A DNA stretch of 64,000 nt from Pseudanabaena sp. SR411 (GTDB taxonomy: Bacteria > Cyanobacteriota > Cyanobacteriia > Pseudanabaenales > Pseudanabaenaceae): positions 62,001 through 126,000 of the forward strand of contig NZ_NDHW01000037.1 in NCBI RefSeq assembly GCF_002251945.1, given 5' to 3'. The position numbers were made by a program, and so were the translations under genes. Shown here piece by piece: positions 53,822-61,084 of this stretch (position 1 is its first letter; every line of letters starts with the position of its first letter). Under the pieces are notes generated by a model that saw nothing but the letters and a program-made list of their open reading frames with translations, searched no databases and had not been told where the DNA came from.

Positions 53822-54682
53822 TTAGTCTGTGGGAATGAGAGCGAAACTATTAGCAAATTGCTCAAAGTCTGCAAAATTTGGTCTATTAGAAGCATTTTGA
53901 GCATCAGGTTGGTAATAGCTGACTGTATAGATAAATTTATTGGCTTCCAGAGTTAATACTTTGACTTTCCAGCTTGTGGAGTTACTGGAAGAATCACCAG
54001 TCTCGCCTGCAAATTTTTGGGTGAATTCCTTTTTCGAGCCAGACTTTGCCCCTTTGACTTTGGGATCAAAAGGAACTTCTTTTAGATCTGTGATGTTTTC
54101 AGCACTATTAGAGGCGATCGCTTTGCTATCAATCGGTTGTCTTGATATCACCGTATAGATTTGCTGTTTTTGTTGTAGTTGTTTCACTAAATCATTTTTA
54201 TTTAGTCCCTTAGCAATATCTCGACTAGGCGTAAAAATTACCGTACTTGCACCTGAAGTTTCTAAACCGAGATCAATCGCTTGCCAGTCGGCAGGATAGC
54301 GGAGGGTATAACCTGTACCTGTATACTTTCCTGTTGTTTCGGGTTTAGCATCCTCAGAGCCACAAATCTCAATTTTGCTAGCATCTTGATTGGTCTGCAA
54401 GGTGTAGCGCATATCTTCAGCGATCAGTTTGATTTCCAATCCTTCTTGAGTCGGAGCCGAGGTTTGACATAAATCGCTAATATTTGCTAGCTGCGGTTTT
54501 TGAGCCTCTGCCACAATCGCTACATTGGGCGACAGATTAAGCTGCGATCGCAAATAACTAATTGCTTTTTCAGTCGCAAGATTATTAGTTGGTGTGGTCA
54601 GGCTAGTCAATGGAGTCTGCTGACAGCTAAAAAGCAATCCTGCGATCGCGACAATTCCGATATAGGTGTGAAACTTTGGCAT
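53822..54682 (-). CDS. Lipoprotein with PsbP/Mog1-like segment, function unknown
   Basis: Starting at the second Met, 286 residues open with a lipoprotein signal (IVAIAGLLFSC, lipobox Cys near residue 22). The central YTGTGYTLRYPADWQAIDL followed by ASTVIFTPS is typical of PsbP-like α/β folds. An upstream extension MSFYV is possible. It is divergent from the MAPEG gene with a very short spacer (35 bp). Role unknown; PsbP-type lipoproteins are often photosystem assembly factors, which is inference only. Confidence 0.65.
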   Translation of the reverse strand: MPKFHTYIGIVAIAGLLFSCQQTPLTSLTTPTNNLATEKAISYLRSQLNLSPNVAIVAEAQKPQLANISDLCQTSAPTQEGLEIKLIAEDMRYTLQTNQDASKIEICGSEDAKPETTGKYTGTGYTLRYPADWQAIDLGLETSGASTVIFTPSRDIAKGLNKNDLVKQLQQKQQIYTVISRQPIDSKAIASNSAENITDLKEVPFDPKVKGAKSGSKKEFTQKFAGETGDSSSNSTSWKVKVLTLEANKFIYTVSYYQPDAQNASNRPNFADFEQFANSFALIPTD

Positions 54683-54717
54683 AACATAAAACGACATATC
54701 GCCACTATCTTAACTAA

Positions 54718-55125
54718 ATGGACATCAAAACACTCGTATTTCCTGCGATCGCTACGATCGGTGCATTGCTCGTTTACTTTGGCTTAGGTATCGGTGTGGG
54801 CGTAGCGCGAGTTAAATACAAAATTATGCCGCCCCAAACTACAGGCAACGAAGACTTCGAGCGAGTCTATCGCGCTCACCAAAATACATTGGAGCAAATT
54901 GTAATTTTTCTACCTGCCCTATGGCTATTTAGTATTTTTGTTAATCCCAACTGGGGGGCAATCTTAGGTGCTGTGTGGATTGTGGGACGCATCGCCTATG
55001 CATGGGGATACTATATCGAAGCAAGCAAACGCGCCGCAGGAAATGGGATCGCTTCTTTAGCAACCCTTGCTCTCATCTTTGGCACACTTTTTAACCTTGT
55101 GCGTGGACTATTTTTTGAGAAGTAA
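54718..55125 (+). CDS. MAPEG-family membrane protein
   Basis: The 135-residue protein has four membrane helices and the MAPEG motif RVYRAHQNTLEQIVIFLPAL near residues 43-62 (ExxxRAxxNxxE). RIAYAWGYY follows. MAPEG proteins include microsomal glutathione transferases and eicosanoid enzymes; bacterial members probably handle glutathione conjugation. A perfect 17-bp hairpin includes the stop. Confidence 0.88.
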   Translation: MDIKTLVFPAIATIGALLVYFGLGIGVGVARVKYKIMPPQTTGNEDFERVYRAHQNTLEQIVIFLPALWLFSIFVNPNWGAILGAVWIVGRIAYAWGYYIEASKRAAGNGIASLATLALIFGTLFNLVRGLFFEK

Positions 55126-55157
55126 TGAAGAGTCGTTCACACGACTCTTCATTACTT
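55120..55157. terminator. Perfect 17-bp stem-loop overlapping the MAPEG stop
   Basis: AAGTAATGAAGAGTCGT and complement around TCAC. The left arm contains the stop codon. Confidence 0.85.
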
Positions 55158-55278
55158 AGGCAATCGTTGTCAGACAAGGGGCTTAAGCCCCTTGTTCCTA
55201 TTGATGGATAGATAGAAAGAGTCTATAGGTGTCATAATCATTTGCGTATAAATACTCAGCGAAACTAACAATATCTAT

Positions 55279-55800
55279 ATGTCTAAACTTGTCGCGATCG
55301 CCGCGAGCTTATACTTTGTTACCCTTGCTTATTTCGGATTTGTCCCTGCTGCTTCGGCACATACACTCAACTATTCTCTAAATTCTGCGATCGCAACACC
55401 TATGGCAATTTTTTCTTTTTCTGGCACACGCCCTACAAATATCGGTGTAACCGATGGCAAACTGCTTGCTTGTCCCGATTCTCCCAACTGTGTCTCTAGC
55501 CAAAGCACCGACGCAGAACATAAAATCGCACCTTTAAACTACACAGGTGATCCTGCTAAAGCGTTAGCAGATCTTAAGGCGGTAATTGAAAACATGCCCC
55601 GCACCAAAATTATTACCGCCGAAGGTAACTATATTTACGCTGAATTTACCAGCGCTCTCATGGGCTATGTCGATGATGTTGAGTTTTACCTCAATACCGA
55701 CAAGAGCGTGATCGAGGTACGTTCAGCTTCTCGCCTAGGTAAGTCAGATCTTGGAGTCAACCGCGATCGCGTTGAAGCTATTCGCGCCCAAATGGCTTAA
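55279..55800 (+). CDS. Exported DUF1499 protein
   Basis: The 173-residue protein has a signal peptide (MSKLVAIAASLYFVTLAYFG, cleavage near AASA). The DUF1499 core follows: LLACPDSPNCVSS, APLNYTGDPAKAL, YIYAEFTSALMGYVDDVEF and VEVRSASRLGKSDLGVNR. The family is widespread in cyanobacteria and plastid-bearing eukaryotes without an established function. The gene is monocistronic. Confidence 0.85.
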   Translation: MSKLVAIAASLYFVTLAYFGFVPAASAHTLNYSLNSAIATPMAIFSFSGTRPTNIGVTDGKLLACPDSPNCVSSQSTDAEHKIAPLNYTGDPAKALADLKAVIENMPRTKIITAEGNYIYAEFTSALMGYVDDVEFYLNTDKSVIEVRSASRLGKSDLGVNRDRVEAIRAQMA

Positions 55801-55853
55801 ATACAGCGTAAAGCCTTGTAAAATCTCAATAGAATTACCGCAATCATCTCTTA

Positions 55854-55954
55854 TCCCAATTCACAAAAGTGTGACAACACTTTTGTGAATTTAAAACCCA
55901 ACCCAATAAAGATTTTAAAAACGCAAAATGGCGTAGCCATTTCGTGTTTTGGTA
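55854..55954. mobile_element. 101-bp double-hairpin element, copy 4
   Basis: Starts TCCCAATTCAC and ends TTTTGGTA. The hairpins are AATTCACAAAAGT with its partner and GCAAAATGGCGTAGC with its partner. TTA and TAA lie outside the ends, compatible with a TA duplication. It abuts the next hairpin. Confidence 0.78.
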
Positions 55955-56003
55955 TAACAAAAGCTAAAGAGCGCACTTTGTGCGCTCTTTAGCTTTTGTT
56001 ATA
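55953..56003. repeat. Perfect ~23-24-bp stem-loop upstream of ccmK
   Basis: Arms TATAACAAAAGCTAAAG + GCGCAC and complement around a TTT loop. It lies 118 bp upstream of the ccmK start and directly next to the 101-bp element. Confidence 0.88.
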
Positions 56004-56120
56004 TCGCAAATAAACAATGCATATCACTCAATCGATACCATTGAGATTTATGATTGATATTGATAAAAAACCGTTATTTGATTATTTAACTAGCTTAATT
56101 TACAAGCTCAAGGAAATCTT

Positions 56121-56447
56121 ATGGGAATCGCAGTTGGTTTGGTTGAGGTACTGGGTCATCCTCCCGCACTTTCCGTCGCTGACACAATGGTCAAAGCCGC
56201 GAATGTAACTTTTGTGGGCTACGAGAAAGTAAGCGGCGCACGCCTAACCATTATCATCCGTGGACCAGTTGGCGATGTCCAAAAAGCTGTCGCCGCAGGT
56301 GTAGAAGCAGCTAAAAAAATTGAAGTCTTGAGTTCCAAGGATAAGGCTCTATTTTTGTCGGCTACTGTAATTCCTCGTCCCCATGCCAATGTCGAAGTAA
56401 TCACTAAGACTATGCAATTTAGCGAAGCTATGGAGCAATTCCGTTAA
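56121..56447 (+). CDS. CcmK-type carboxysome shell (BMC-domain) protein
   Basis: The 108-residue protein is a single BMC domain: MGIAVGLVEVLG, ALSVADTMVKAANVTFVGYE, LTIIIRGPVGDVQKAVAAG and IPRPHANVE. It would form hexameric shell facets. The pore-loop region reads KVSGAR instead of the KIGSGR of CcmK2. About eight extra residues (LSSKDKALF) sit before the strand leading to IPRPH. It stands apart from any ccmKLMNO operon, as the minor CcmK3-6 paralogues do. Which paralogue it is cannot be decided; it may alter shell permeability. Confidence 0.88.
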   Translation: MGIAVGLVEVLGHPPALSVADTMVKAANVTFVGYEKVSGARLTIIIRGPVGDVQKAVAAGVEAAKKIEVLSSKDKALFLSATVIPRPHANVEVITKTMQFSEAMEQFR

Positions 56448-56491
56448 TCAAGGAAAAGGGAAAAAGGAAAAAGGAAAAATATATTTAAAGA

Positions 56492-56941
56492 ATGAAAATT
56501 CTGGTTTTGCATGGACCAAATCTGAATATGCTCGGCTTACGGGAGCCAGAGGTATATGGCAGCACTACATTAGCGCAAATTAACGATCGCCTAACTCAAG
56601 ATGCAATAGAGTTAGGCGCAGAGTTGAGCTTTTTGCAATCCAATCATGAGGGTGTGCTGATTGATAAAATTCATGCTGCTTTTCAGGTACAGCAAGGAAT
56701 CTTAATCAATCCTGGTGGGCTTACCCATACGAGTGTGGCGCTTAGAGATGCGATCACCTCAGTGAATATCCCGACAGTAGAGGTGCATCTCAGCAATATC
56801 CATAAGCGCGAAGAATTTCGTCATCATTCATTTATTGCACCAATTGCGATCGGGCAGATTTGTGGTTTTGGCGCTGAGAGCTATCGTTTAGGCTTACGCG
56901 CATTAGTTAATCATTTACTCCCAACTCAACAGGGAGATTGA
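56492..56941 (+). CDS. aroQ: Type II 3-dehydroquinate dehydratase
   Basis: AroQ dehydrates 3-dehydroquinate in the shikimate pathway. The 149-residue dodecameric-type enzyme has [19 protein letters not shown], the Tyr of the flexible loop, [20 protein letters not shown] and [14 protein letters not shown]. It follows ccmK by 44 bp on the same strand and may share its transcript, with no metabolic link obvious. Confidence 0.95.
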   Translation: MKILVLHGPNLNMLGLREPEVYGSTTLAQINDRLTQDAIELGAELSFLQSNHEGVLIDKIHAAFQVQQGILINPGGLTHTSVALRDAITSVNIPTVEVHLSNIHKREEFRHHSFIAPIAIGQICGFGAESYRLGLRALVNHLLPTQQGD

Positions 56942-56962
56942 CATCAAGAGGCAATTTTTTGT

Positions 56963-57105
56963 TTAGTCTGGTAAAGATCGCAGATCTTCTAGCGTTAGCC
57001 CTGTTATATAGGTGATCGTCTGTTCATCAAAATTACCCAACATTTTTTTCGCAATCTCAGAGGCTTTCTGAAGTTGCCCTTCTTGCCTTCCTTTATGTAT
57101 TTATT
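56963..57105 (-). pseudogene. Rpn-family C-terminal remnant, second copy
   Basis: A minus-strand frame without start encodes ...GRQEGQLQKASEIAKKML and ends TITYITGLTLEDLRSLPD, stop at 56963-56965. Same family as the remnant at 51136. Confidence 0.7.
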
Positions 57106-57703
57106 ATTTAGCGGTACTGATAATATTTTAGTTATTCAAAGCGCGATCGCATATTCCGTTATCCAAAGCGATCGCTGAATATTTTTTGGACAATGCTTGT
57201 TGTGAAACAAAATAAATCGCCTAATCCACTGCATATAGTTTTCTTCGGTGCGTTAAAAATATTTCTTAAGCATTATGCGATCGCTTACTCTATCTGACAA
57301 TTTTCGAGGTGGTGGCTCTCAGTTTACAAAAAAATCATGAAGCAAATAACCTAAATAATACATTGTATTTTCAGGTTAATGCACCATTTGGGTGATAGCC
57401 AGAATTTTGCTGCTTTGTACACCATATAGGGTAAATAGCTTAAATAGACAAAATTTTTCTCCCTAATACGCCGTATAGAGTGATTAGACAGCAACTTGAC
57501 ATTCAGACTATATCGCCTATAGTCGTACTAGACAGAATTTTTCTATCTAAACACAGTTAGATAGCTTCTGTTACTGGGTACATTGGTAGCGAAAGGGTAT
57601 CAGTCAGTTGTTCCAGCTACGATTCTACTTCCGCTACACACTGGCAGAATCGTAGCTGAGCTAGTACTAACTTGCATACAATCTCAGTCGAGAGAAGGTG
57701 TAG
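57106..57703. other. 600-bp gene-free region upstream of a membrane-protein operon
   Basis: No protein or known RNA was recognised. It contains several HIP1-like GCGATCGC sites (57142-57175, 57278-57285), a nested palindrome AACCTAAATAATACATTGTA... near 57349-57378, the repeat array at 57397-57570, and a 13-bp inverted repeat (CAGCTACGATTCT...AGAATCGTAGCTG) at about 57615-57659. Confidence 0.5.
57397..57570. repeat. Tandem array of ~40-49-bp imperfect repeats with palindromic centres
   Basis: Four units start near 57399 (GCCAGAATTTTGCTG), 57446 (AGACAAAATTTTTCT), 57486 (AGACAGCAACTTGAC) and 57530 (AGACAGAATTTTTCT). Each continues into a TA-rich palindrome such as CCATATAGGGT, GCCGTATAGAG, GACTATA-TCGCC-TATAGTC or the diverged AGTTAGATAG. 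It could be an operator cluster or iterons. Confidence 0.55.
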
Positions 57704-58273
57704 ATGACAGTAGCCTTACAATGGATCATTGCGATTACAGCTATCCTCGCTCCAACCTTACATCTGTTGTCAGATGTACTGGAGTGGAATAGCGGAGGTT
57801 TTTCACATATGCAACTACTCATCAACTACGTCGGATTTCTGCCAATACCGTTTCTCCTGTTTGGATTGTATGCGTATCAGCGTCCTCAAATCGGATGGGA
57901 TGGGTTGATTGGCTCGGTGCTGTATGGAATAGCCTTTATTTACTTTGCTCACACAACACTGATCGCAATTGAGGGGTCTATCTCCAACTACGAGATGCTG
58001 CTGGGGAAACTTGGTGGTGTCTACACCTTTCACGGAGGGTTGATGGTGGTTGGGGGCACAATGTTTGGAATTGCTTCTCTACGCGCTAAAGTTCTATGGC
58101 AAGGTGCTGTCAGCCTCTTCATGGTTGGGATTATTCTGAACTTTGGTGTTGCGCTTCTACCGCTGCCAGATATTCTCCAAATACTGGGGAGTTCAGTAAG
58201 AAATTTGGGGCTGATTGCAATGGGGGTATCGATCATACGAAAATCTGTTGTGTTGCCACAATCGTTAACCTAA
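57704..58273 (+). CDS. Polytopic membrane protein of unknown function
   Basis: The 189-residue protein is almost wholly hydrophobic with about six predicted membrane helices, for example ALQWIIAITAILAPTLHLL and GFLPIPFLLFGLYAY. No catalytic motif was recognised. It starts a three-gene cluster with a DUF1772-like protein and a CPBP protease, spaced 37 and 14 bp, so they are likely one operon. The upstream operator-like array suggests control by an unidentified regulator. Confidence 0.65.
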   Translation: MTVALQWIIAITAILAPTLHLLSDVLEWNSGGFSHMQLLINYVGFLPIPFLLFGLYAYQRPQIGWDGLIGSVLYGIAFIYFAHTTLIAIEGSISNYEMLLGKLGGVYTFHGGLMVVGGTMFGIASLRAKVLWQGAVSLFMVGIILNFGVALLPLPDILQILGSSVRNLGLIAMGVSIIRKSVVLPQSLT

Positions 58274-58310
58274 TGAGTTCCTGCATAAGGAATACCTTAA
58301 GGAGACATCA

Positions 58311-58754
58311 ATGGAATTACTTTTTAAGATTTCGTTTTTAGTGCTTTCTGCTCTGTTTGCTGGAGTTGTTCTATTCCTTGCTACAGTTCTCCGATCAACA
58401 TTTAACGCATTAACAGAAGAACAATATTATGCTGTTTTTTCAAAAATTATTGTGATGGGGAGAAAGTCGATTGCGATCAACACAATTGTGCTCATTCCGA
58501 TTCTGATATTTGTAGCATATCTGATTTATGGCTTTAGAAACTGGTTGTTTATCATCGGAGCATTGCTATACATATTAGGTTCTTTTGTATCATCAAGATT
58601 GATTAATGAACCTGCATATAAGCAATTACTTGAAACAGATATCAATGATCCAGCAGCATTAGCTAGGATTCGTGGATTGCTCAATAAAGGTAATATAACC
58701 CGAGCAATTTTCTCTCTATTTGGGACAGTATTGGTTGGAATATCAATCTATTAA
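58311..58754 (+). CDS. Four-helix membrane protein, possibly DUF1772-like
   Basis: The 147-residue protein has four hydrophobic helices with a conserved-looking polar segment between helices 1 and 2 (ALTEEQYYAVFSKIIVMG) and a cytoplasmic loop LLETDINDPAALARIRGLL. The topology recalls the DUF1772/anthrone-oxygenase-like group but the match is by eye only. Middle gene of the three-gene membrane cluster. Confidence 0.6.
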   Translation: MELLFKISFLVLSALFAGVVLFLATVLRSTFNALTEEQYYAVFSKIIVMGRKSIAINTIVLIPILIFVAYLIYGFRNWLFIIGALLYILGSFVSSRLINEPAYKQLLETDINDPAALARIRGLLNKGNITRAIFSLFGTVLVGISIY

Positions 58755-58768
58755 TATTTCAGTTGATA

Positions 58769-59536
58769 ATGACAAGACTGCAACAGCAACAATTCCCATG
58801 GCAAGAATTAGGCAAAATCTTGGCAGGCTTTCTCTGCATCTGGGTTGCATTTGATCGCACTGCCCATTTAACTCACAGTACATTTGGAGAATCGGGTGTA
58901 CTGATTTGTATCGTTGTAGTAGCGACAACTTTTGGGGTGGAAAAGTTAATCTTTAAACAAACAGTAGCGGATGCAATGCGATCGCTTGGCTTGGGATGTC
59001 CTAATCTGCGTACAATGCTGATTGCAATCTTCATTTGCGTGATGCTTTTAGCGTTCTACCCAGCTTTTTCACTGGTGACAGGAGCTAAGTTGACCTTGCA
59101 TAATGACTGGCTTGGGATGTCTCTAGGCTTGTTTGCCCAAGCAGGAGTCGCAGAGGAAGTCTTATTTCGAGGCTATCTGTTTGGACATCTCCGAAGGGAA
59201 CGGACATTTTGGCACGCGGCACTCCTTTCATTGCTGCCCTTTGTCGCAGTACATGTCTTACTGTTTGCGTCCTTGGATTGGGCAATCGCTCTGGCTTCAA
59301 TACTTTTAGCTGTGGCAGTGACAGTTCCATTCTGCTATCTTTACGATCGCAATCGCCGCACCATTTGGGCATCAGCACTCATCCATTGGATTATTCAAGG
59401 TGCAATCAAACTGGTCATTATTCCCGATAGTTTCTCCCTACCAATCGCACTTGGTTGGATGGCAATGTGTGCAACCGTACCCTATGTTGTCTTTGTGTTT
59501 CGAAGAAATCGGATCTCTAACCAGCTACTGATATAA
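58769..59536 (+). CDS. CPBP-family intramembrane metalloprotease
   Basis: About 255 residues from the ATG at 58769 (a TTG six bases upstream is an alternative). Six or more membrane helices carry the CPBP motifs AEEVLFRGYLFGHL, a downstream His in FVAVHVLL, and ALIHWIIQG. In other bacteria such proteins confer bacteriocin self-immunity or modify membrane substrates. It ends the three-gene membrane cluster. Whether the cluster is an immunity or stress module is speculative. Confidence 0.78.
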   Translation: MTRLQQQQFPWQELGKILAGFLCIWVAFDRTAHLTHSTFGESGVLICIVVVATTFGVEKLIFKQTVADAMRSLGLGCPNLRTMLIAIFICVMLLAFYPAFSLVTGAKLTLHNDWLGMSLGLFAQAGVAEEVLFRGYLFGHLRRERTFWHAALLSLLPFVAVHVLLFASLDWAIALASILLAVAVTVPFCYLYDRNRRTIWASALIHWIIQGAIKLVIIPDSFSLPIALGWMAMCATVPYVVFVFRRNRISNQLLI

Positions 59537-59706
59537 CGCCAGCTAACAAGTAGATGAAGCGAACGATTGAGGAATGTGGATGATGGTGATGCATAGGTTA
59601 TCTATATGCCGCTTATCTTGATCATTAGTTTTCTCAACAAATTATTTATAGCAAGAGATAGTTGCACATCACGGTATATTTAGCTAAATATACGATCACC
59701 CTCGCT

Positions 59707-61041
59707 ATGTCAGAACCTTCGCATTATTGGATTGTCAATGTACGGATTCCTAATTGTTTTATTAATAGTGAGATTCTTGGGCTAGATTTAGAAACTAACC
59801 TCTCGCCAACCTTACAGCGCGATCGCCTATTTCCTTGTCACCTCGAAATTCGTAATGGTCAAATAACAGATATTTTACCGAACTCTCAGATTTCACAAAT
59901 CCCGACTGAAAGTTTACCAATCATTGATGGCAAGCAAGGAATCCTGATTCCTTGCTTTGCGGATTTGCATACCCATCTTGACAAAGGACATATGTGGGAA
60001 CGTAGTCCGAATTTAGATGGCACATTTCAAGGCGCACTCAAAGGCGTGTATCTAGATTGCACAGAGCAAGGCAATTGGAACTATAACGACCTCTATCGTC
60101 GCATGGAATTTGGGCTGAAGTGTAGTTACGCCCACGGCACAAAAGCAATAAGGACGCATTTAGATTGTCCACCGCATCAGGTGAAAACGACATTGCAAGT
60201 ATTTAAAGAATTGCGCGACAAATGGAAGCAGAAAATCACCCTTCAAGCTGTGTCATTAGTACAACTTTCCTATTTTGCAACTGAGGAAGGAGAACAATTT
60301 GCTGATGCGATCGCTGATTTAGGTTGCATTCTTGGCGGCATTGCCCATATGGCTCCAGAGCTAGATCAACATCTAGATCGGATTCTTGCCTTAGCAACCG
60401 AACGTAATCTCAGTGTTGATTTCCATGCAGACGAAAATAATGACCCTGAGTCACGCACATTACATCATATTGCCGAAGCAGGTTTAAGAAATAATTTTAG
60501 TTCGCAAATAGTCTGTGGTCATTGCTGTAGTTTGGCAGTGCAAGATGAAGATACAGCCAACGCCACGATCGCCCTCGTCAAAGAAGCAAATATCGGCATC
60601 GTTAGTTTACCGATGTGCAATCTGTATTTACAAGATCGGGTTGCAGCACGCACACCGCGCTGGCGTGGGGTGACGCTAGTGCGGGAACTGAATGATGCGG
60701 GTGTAACCGTGTCTCTAGCTAGTGATAACTGCCGCGATCCTTTTTATGGATTTGGCGATCATGATCTATTAGAAGTTTTCAGCATGGGAACAAAAATTTC
60801 ACATTTAGACACACCCTATGACAACTGGATCGAATCTGTAACCTCTCGCCCTGCGGCTTTGATGGGCTTATCCGATGTTGGTAAGATTGAGATTGGACAA
60901 GTTGCGGATTTGGTTCTATTTAAAGCACGTAGCTATAATGAGTTGCTATCTCGTCCCCAAGGTGATCGCACTGTGTTTAGAAATGGCATAGCGATCGATA
61001 CGACTTTGCCCGACTATGCAGAACTTGATGATTTGATATAG
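59707..61041 (+). CDS. Amidohydrolase, cytosine-deaminase-like
   Basis: The ATG at 59707 gives 444 residues; a TTG at 59662 would add 15. The amidohydrolase barrel has ADLHTHLDKGH (HxH), VDFHADEN (metal His), VCGHCCSLA (His) and SLASDNCRDPF (catalytic Asp), the pattern of cytosine deaminase and related N-acyl or guanine hydrolases. A small β-sandwich surrounds it. Exact substrate is unknown. A perfect 11-bp hairpin overlaps its stop. Confidence 0.8.
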   Translation: MSEPSHYWIVNVRIPNCFINSEILGLDLETNLSPTLQRDRLFPCHLEIRNGQITDILPNSQISQIPTESLPIIDGKQGILIPCFADLHTHLDKGHMWERSPNLDGTFQGALKGVYLDCTEQGNWNYNDLYRRMEFGLKCSYAHGTKAIRTHLDCPPHQVKTTLQVFKELRDKWKQKITLQAVSLVQLSYFATEEGEQFADAIADLGCILGGIAHMAPELDQHLDRILALATERNLSVDFHADENNDPESRTLHHIAEAGLRNNFSSQIVCGHCCSLAVQDEDTANATIALVKEANIGIVSLPMCNLYLQDRVAARTPRWRGVTLVRELNDAGVTVSLASDNCRDPFYGFGDHDLLEVFSMGTKISHLDTPYDNWIESVTSRPAALMGLSDVGKIEIGQVADLVLFKARSYNELLSRPQGDRTVFRNGIAIDTTLPDYAELDDLI

Positions 61042-61062
61042 TCGGCGCAAAGCGCCGACTAT
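61038..61062. terminator. Perfect 11-bp stem-loop, core GGCGC-AAA-GCGCC
   Basis: Overlaps the stop codon of the amidohydrolase gene and precedes the M61 peptidase gene. Confidence 0.75.
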
Positions 61063-61084
61063 GCTAACGATAAATTAAAAACCC

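Noticed and set aside
57106-57703. Non-coding RNA gene or tRNA in the gene-free region
   Set aside because: No cloverleaf, T-arm consensus or known RNA motif was seen; only repeats and palindromes.
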